A DNA stretch of 64,000 bases from Bacteroidota bacterium (GTDB taxonomy: Bacteria > Bacteroidota > Ignavibacteria > Ignavibacteriales > Ignavibacteriaceae). The notes under the pieces were generated by a model. It was not told the DNA's origin. It did not search any database and saw only the letters and a program-made list of their open reading frames with translations. The position numbers were made by a program, and so were the translations under genes. Shown here piece by piece: positions 61,054-64,000 of the stretch. The stretch's first letter is position 1; each line of letters begins with the position of its first letter. The stretch covers positions 1 to 64,000 of the forward strand of contig JAKAKL010000004.1 of the NCBI GenBank assembly GCA_021824565.1, read 5' to 3'.

Positions 61054-62037
61054 TCATTCAAGACGATGAATAACCATAAGCGTTAAATCATCGCTTGATT
61101 TTGAATCGGGAGTGAAATTATCCAGGCTTTCTAAAAATATTTTTATTGTTTCTGCTGCCGGAGTATTAAACAATCGTTTTGCAATTTGATTAATTCGTTC
61201 AACGCCGAATTCTTCGTCACCCTTTCTTGCTTCAGAAAGACCGTCGCTGTATATCAAAAGACTGTCGCCTTTATCCATGCTTAACTTTTGAGATGAATAA
61301 CCGAACGAATGAAACAAGCCTACCGGCAAGCCGGTAGAATCTATGCTGATTAATTCATTTTCTTTAACAAGAACCGGCAGGCAATGACCTGCATTGCAAA
61401 TTTCAATCTCTCCGTTTGAATTAGCCTTGCCGCAAACCATCGTAGCAAAATGCGTATAAAGAGTGCTCTCGCAAAAAAGTCTATTCACACGGTTAAACAA
61501 ATCTACCAGAGGCAAATCAAGATCGATTAAGCTGTGGAACAAAGCATACAAATGATTAACGAGCATTGAAGCTGCAATGCCCTTGCCGGTTATATCGCCG
61601 AGAATAAAGTATAAATTGTTAGTTTCGTTTTTTGAAACAACAAGGTCGCAGTAGTCTCCGCCGATAAGTCCCGCGGGAAGATAATGATAGCATATCTCGA
61701 AGCCGCTTTTAATAATATTGTTTTTCGGTAGAAGAGTATTTTGCACTTGCGAGGCAAGTTCAAGGTCCTGCTCAAGCGATTTCCTCTGGGATTTATCTAA
61801 GTGATCGAGACAAAAGGTAACCAGCGGGTCGGCAGTTAATCTTTCTTTTTCTATTTGATCATGACACGTTATGCAAAAACCGTAAGTGCCGTTGTCAATT
61901 CTTTCAAGCGCGGCGTCTACTTCTTTAAGCAGCCCCACGAGCTGCGGAACTTCCTCAATGCTCCCGACTATTTTCTTTAGTTTCCTTTGGCGATCAAGCA
62001 GTTGATTCTGTATATCAAGGTATTCATTAGTAATCAT
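61054..62037 (-). CDS. DksA-type zinc finger fused to a PP2C/SpoIIE serine phosphatase
   Basis: 327-aa signalling protein. Residues ~35-82 match the DksA/TraR zinc-finger region (DAALERIDNGTYGFCITCHDQI then FCLDHL): ligands C55, C58, C76 and H79, where the fourth is usually Cys. Residues ~90-327 form an RsbU/SpoIIE-type PP2C domain with metal Asp motifs GGDYCDL, GDITGKGIAASML, YSDGLSEARK and SSDDLTLM. It probably dephosphorylates an anti-sigma factor antagonist; no partner gene is adjacent. The fusion is unusual for either family alone. Confidence 0.86.
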   Translation of the reverse strand: MITNEYLDIQNQLLDRQRKLKKIVGSIEEVPQLVGLLKEVDAALERIDNGTYGFCITCHDQIEKERLTADPLVTFCLDHLDKSQRKSLEQDLELASQVQNTLLPKNNIIKSGFEICYHYLPAGLIGGDYCDLVVSKNETNNLYFILGDITGKGIAASMLVNHLYALFHSLIDLDLPLVDLFNRVNRLFCESTLYTHFATMVCGKANSNGEIEICNAGHCLPVLVKENELISIDSTGLPVGLFHSFGYSSQKLSMDKGDSLLIYSDGLSEARKGDEEFGVERINQIAKRLFNTPAAETIKIFLESLDNFTPDSKSSDDLTLMVIHRLE

Positions 62038-62432
62038 ATTACCATCCCAATTTTAATTATTTATTTGACTTTAAATCAGAAGAAAAGAAAAAATGATTTT
62101 ATAATGCGAAGAATAATTTAACTATTGAAGAATTAAAGTCAAGAAAATTTTAACCGGCGCATATAAAACGTAGGATTACAGTTTTCATTTGGATTGTTTC
62201 CCCAATGCTTGTATAAGGAAAAACGAATGAGTATTTTATTTTAGAGCATTATAATGGCGTTAGTATTCGGCAGAAAAAAAAGTGGAATATTATTTCTATA
62301 TAATGGCGTGCGAGAAAAATTATTTCGATATTTATAACAATGAATAATTCATTTAGGTTTGTGTGCTGCATTAAACGAAGCGAAGCATGATCTTCTTAAA
62401 CAAAAGTACTATGAGCAAATAAAAAAGAAGCA
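62038..62432. other. Divergent intergenic region
   Basis: About 395 nt between two diverging genes, so it carries at least two promoters. It is very AT-rich and I cannot assign specific boxes. No repeat array or RNA gene is seen. Confidence 0.4.
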
Positions 62433-63596
62433 ATGAAATCTATCAACAATCTGATACTTCTATTTTTATTTATAGCGCTTGCTTCTTACAACATTTTTGT
62501 ATCAGCCAATCAACCTTATAACAACTGGGACATGATTATGTATATTGCAGCCGCAAAATCTTATGAAGGACAGAATACCGCGGAGCTTCAAACATTCACA
62601 TACAAAGCGGTGCGAAACTCGCTGTCAGAACAGGAATATGAGAATTTAACACATGGGAAATATAGAGGGGAGATATATTCGGATTCATCCGCCTTTAAAG
62701 AGCAACTTCCCTTTTATCAAATACGTCCTTTATATACCGGTACTATATATCTTCTTTATAAAGCCGGGATTAATATTGTGTTTGCAACACACATAATCTC
62801 CGGAGCTGCTGTTGCCGCCGCGCTGATCCTTCTATACTTTTTATCTATTTCACTCTTAAAAAACCCGGTTACTTATTTTGTCCCGCTGCTTGCAGTCATT
62901 TTTAGCGTATTAGATTTGGCAAAATACTCAACTCCCGACGGTATGGCGTTTCTCGCAATTATATTTATCGCTTATCTCTACCTGAAGCAGCACATAATGT
63001 CGTTGTTAATTCTTCTCCCATTTATTCTCGGCATAAGGACTGATTTGATCCTGTTTTCGATTCCGCTGTTGGTTTTTATATTTATGTTTCAAAAGACTTT
63101 CCGAAAGAAAGCAGCAGTATCAATTTTAATATCAATCATGTTATACATCGCTATTGCAACTTATTGGAGAAACCCCGGCTGGTCTACTATTTTTTACTTC
63201 ACATTAATACAAAGACAGGCACATCCGCTTTCAATACCGGTAACGCTAACATGGCATCAATACCTTTTTGTGTTTTTTAACGGGATCAAAGAACTGGCTG
63301 CAAACAAAAGATTTTTATTATTTATAATATTTTCTGGCTATTCCCTATTCTTAATATTACATTATAATAAAACAAAAGTCTTAGTTTATATAAGCAATTC
63401 ACAGCCGGCTTTGCTTTCTATTGTTTGCTTAATATTTGTTTCAACACATTTTCTTTTGTTCCCGGTAATTTGGATTCGTTTCTTCTCGGGACCATATTTA
63501 ATTAGCGCCTTTGCATTATTGCTTATGTTGACTGAATATTTGAAAAAGTCAGAACCCATTCAACAAAGCGGTAAAGAAGATAATTATCCAGTTTAG
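62433..63596 (+). CDS. Multipass membrane protein, GT-C glycosyltransferase-like
   Basis: 387-aa integral membrane protein with about nine hydrophobic segments. After the first span the loop contains NNWDMIMYIAAAKSYEG; an Asp in the first periplasmic loop is where GT-C enzymes such as polyprenyl-phosphate-dependent mannosyltransferases keep their catalytic acid. IRPLYTGTIYLLYKAG and YSTPDGMAF also fit that fold. No family is certain; a lipid-linked sugar transferase is the best guess, and an uncharacterised membrane family the alternative. Confidence 0.6.
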   Translation: MKSINNLILLFLFIALASYNIFVSANQPYNNWDMIMYIAAAKSYEGQNTAELQTFTYKAVRNSLSEQEYENLTHGKYRGEIYSDSSAFKEQLPFYQIRPLYTGTIYLLYKAGINIVFATHIISGAAVAAALILLYFLSISLLKNPVTYFVPLLAVIFSVLDLAKYSTPDGMAFLAIIFIAYLYLKQHIMSLLILLPFILGIRTDLILFSIPLLVFIFMFQKTFRKKAAVSILISIMLYIAIATYWRNPGWSTIFYFTLIQRQAHPLSIPVTLTWHQYLFVFFNGIKELAANKRFLLFIIFSGYSLFLILHYNKTKVLVYISNSQPALLSIVCLIFVSTHFLLFPVIWIRFFSGPYLISAFALLLMLTEYLKKSEPIQQSGKEDNYPV

Positions 63597-63735
63597 ATTG
63601 CGTGAGCGTTATGTTCGTAATATTACAAAGAAAATTAAAATGGAATCTGCAATACTAAAAATGTAATTACAATAAAAAATAATATTTAATAGAAGTGGCA
63701 GCAAAATAAAATTAATACTTAAGGCAAAAAGCTAT

Positions 63736-64000
63736 ATGAAAAAAATATTTTATTCTTCTTATACAAGATTATTTATCGGTTTTATTCTCGTCAGTGTTAT
63801 TGTAGTGTCGATACAATTATCAAGTGTTTCAATACTAGCAAAAACTCAAATTAATAAAGATTATAAAGATGTTATTACAAGTATTGCCGCGGCAGCAGCC
63901 GCATTGATAAGCTATATTACACTTTTCCATTATTATGAAAGAAGACATGTCAATGAAATAGGAATAAGTTCCTTTGGGAAAAATGCCGGCATTGGATTGA
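63736..64000 (+). CDS. Membrane protein start, cut by the window end
   Basis: Open frame of at least 88 codons running off the window, beginning MKKIFYSSYTRLFIGFILVSVI. Two hydrophobic segments (residues ~12-34 and ~46-66) are visible, followed by YYERRHVNEIGISSFGKNAG, a basic loop that resembles the region before the conserved core of CPBP-type intramembrane proteases. That assignment is tentative because the catalytic motifs would lie beyond the edge. Confidence 0.5.
   Translation, partial: MKKIFYSSYTRLFIGFILVSVIVVSIQLSSVSILAKTQINKDYKDVITSIAAAAAALISYITLFHYYERRHVNEIGISSFGKNAGIGL

Noticed and set aside
1-64000. tRNA, rRNA, insertion sequence or prophage
   Set aside because: I saw no tRNA cloverleaf, rRNA sequence, transposase or phage structural gene on either strand; a covariance search could still find an RNA I missed.

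Overview
The window is AT-rich and gene-dense. The gene content suggests a member of the Ignavibacteria/Bacteroidota (FCB) group: a GWxTD-domain protein, DUF3108 protein, YraN, a TonB receptor, many outer-membrane beta-barrels, and an archaeal-type UbiA prenyltransferase motif. The placement comes from protein style only, because no rRNA or tRNA gene was found.

Region by region. (1) 1-11.1 kb: a tightly packed + strand housekeeping and envelope block (GT9 glycosyltransferase cut by the window edge, DUF3108, CPBP protease, Zn-ribbon/DUF2007, CdsA, RimO, GWxTD, a PfkB kinase, a BamA/TamA-like barrel, UbiA, RNase HII, YraN). Many start and stop codons overlap, and a terminator-like hairpin follows. 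(2) 12.2-19.2 kb: accessory metabolism with an amidohydrolase, a methyltransferase, two B12-type radical SAM proteins and a GT4-nucleotidyltransferase fusion. (3) 19.4-21.7 kb: three NAD(P)-dependent oxidoreductase genes. (4) 22.4-26 kb: small secreted or membrane proteins and dispersed hairpin repeats. (5) 26.3-40.7 kb: a probable exopolysaccharide locus with a GH9 glucanase, a KaiC-like ATPase, a TPR/outer-membrane porin, a PgaC-like GT2 synthase, a membrane-anchored deacetylase-like protein, a fibronectin lipoprotein and a large PAS hybrid sensor. Three of these proteins lack key active-site residues. (6) 43.2-45 kb: a TonB receptor. (7) 45-56.7 kb: an 11.6 kb minus-strand block (ABC-2 exporter, PrsW, NadD, epimerase, MeaB, acyl-CoA dehydrogenase, MCC-type carboxylase beta subunit, NtrC regulator, HIT protein). 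(8) 56.7-60.6 kb: a gene-poor accessory zone with integron-cassette-like boundaries, an antitoxin next to a truncated PIN toxin, and orphan secreted proteins. (9) 61-64 kb: a zinc-finger/PP2C phosphatase fusion, a GT-C-like membrane protein and the start of another membrane protein.

The most unusual signal is a set of four intergenic tandem arrays at 11753-12067, 22462-22776, 42402-42737 and 56944-57300. Each has its own consensus, but all four keep an exact 21-nt period (two DNA helical turns, or seven codons) with no visible indel over 15-17 units. Two of them lie next to genes for helical proteins of unknown function (22868-23575 and 41555-42298) that end in similar Pro/Ala tails. I know of no described system that matches this. 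A second candidate is the pair of cassette-like units at 57962-59086, whose borders are complementary in the way integron gene cassettes are.
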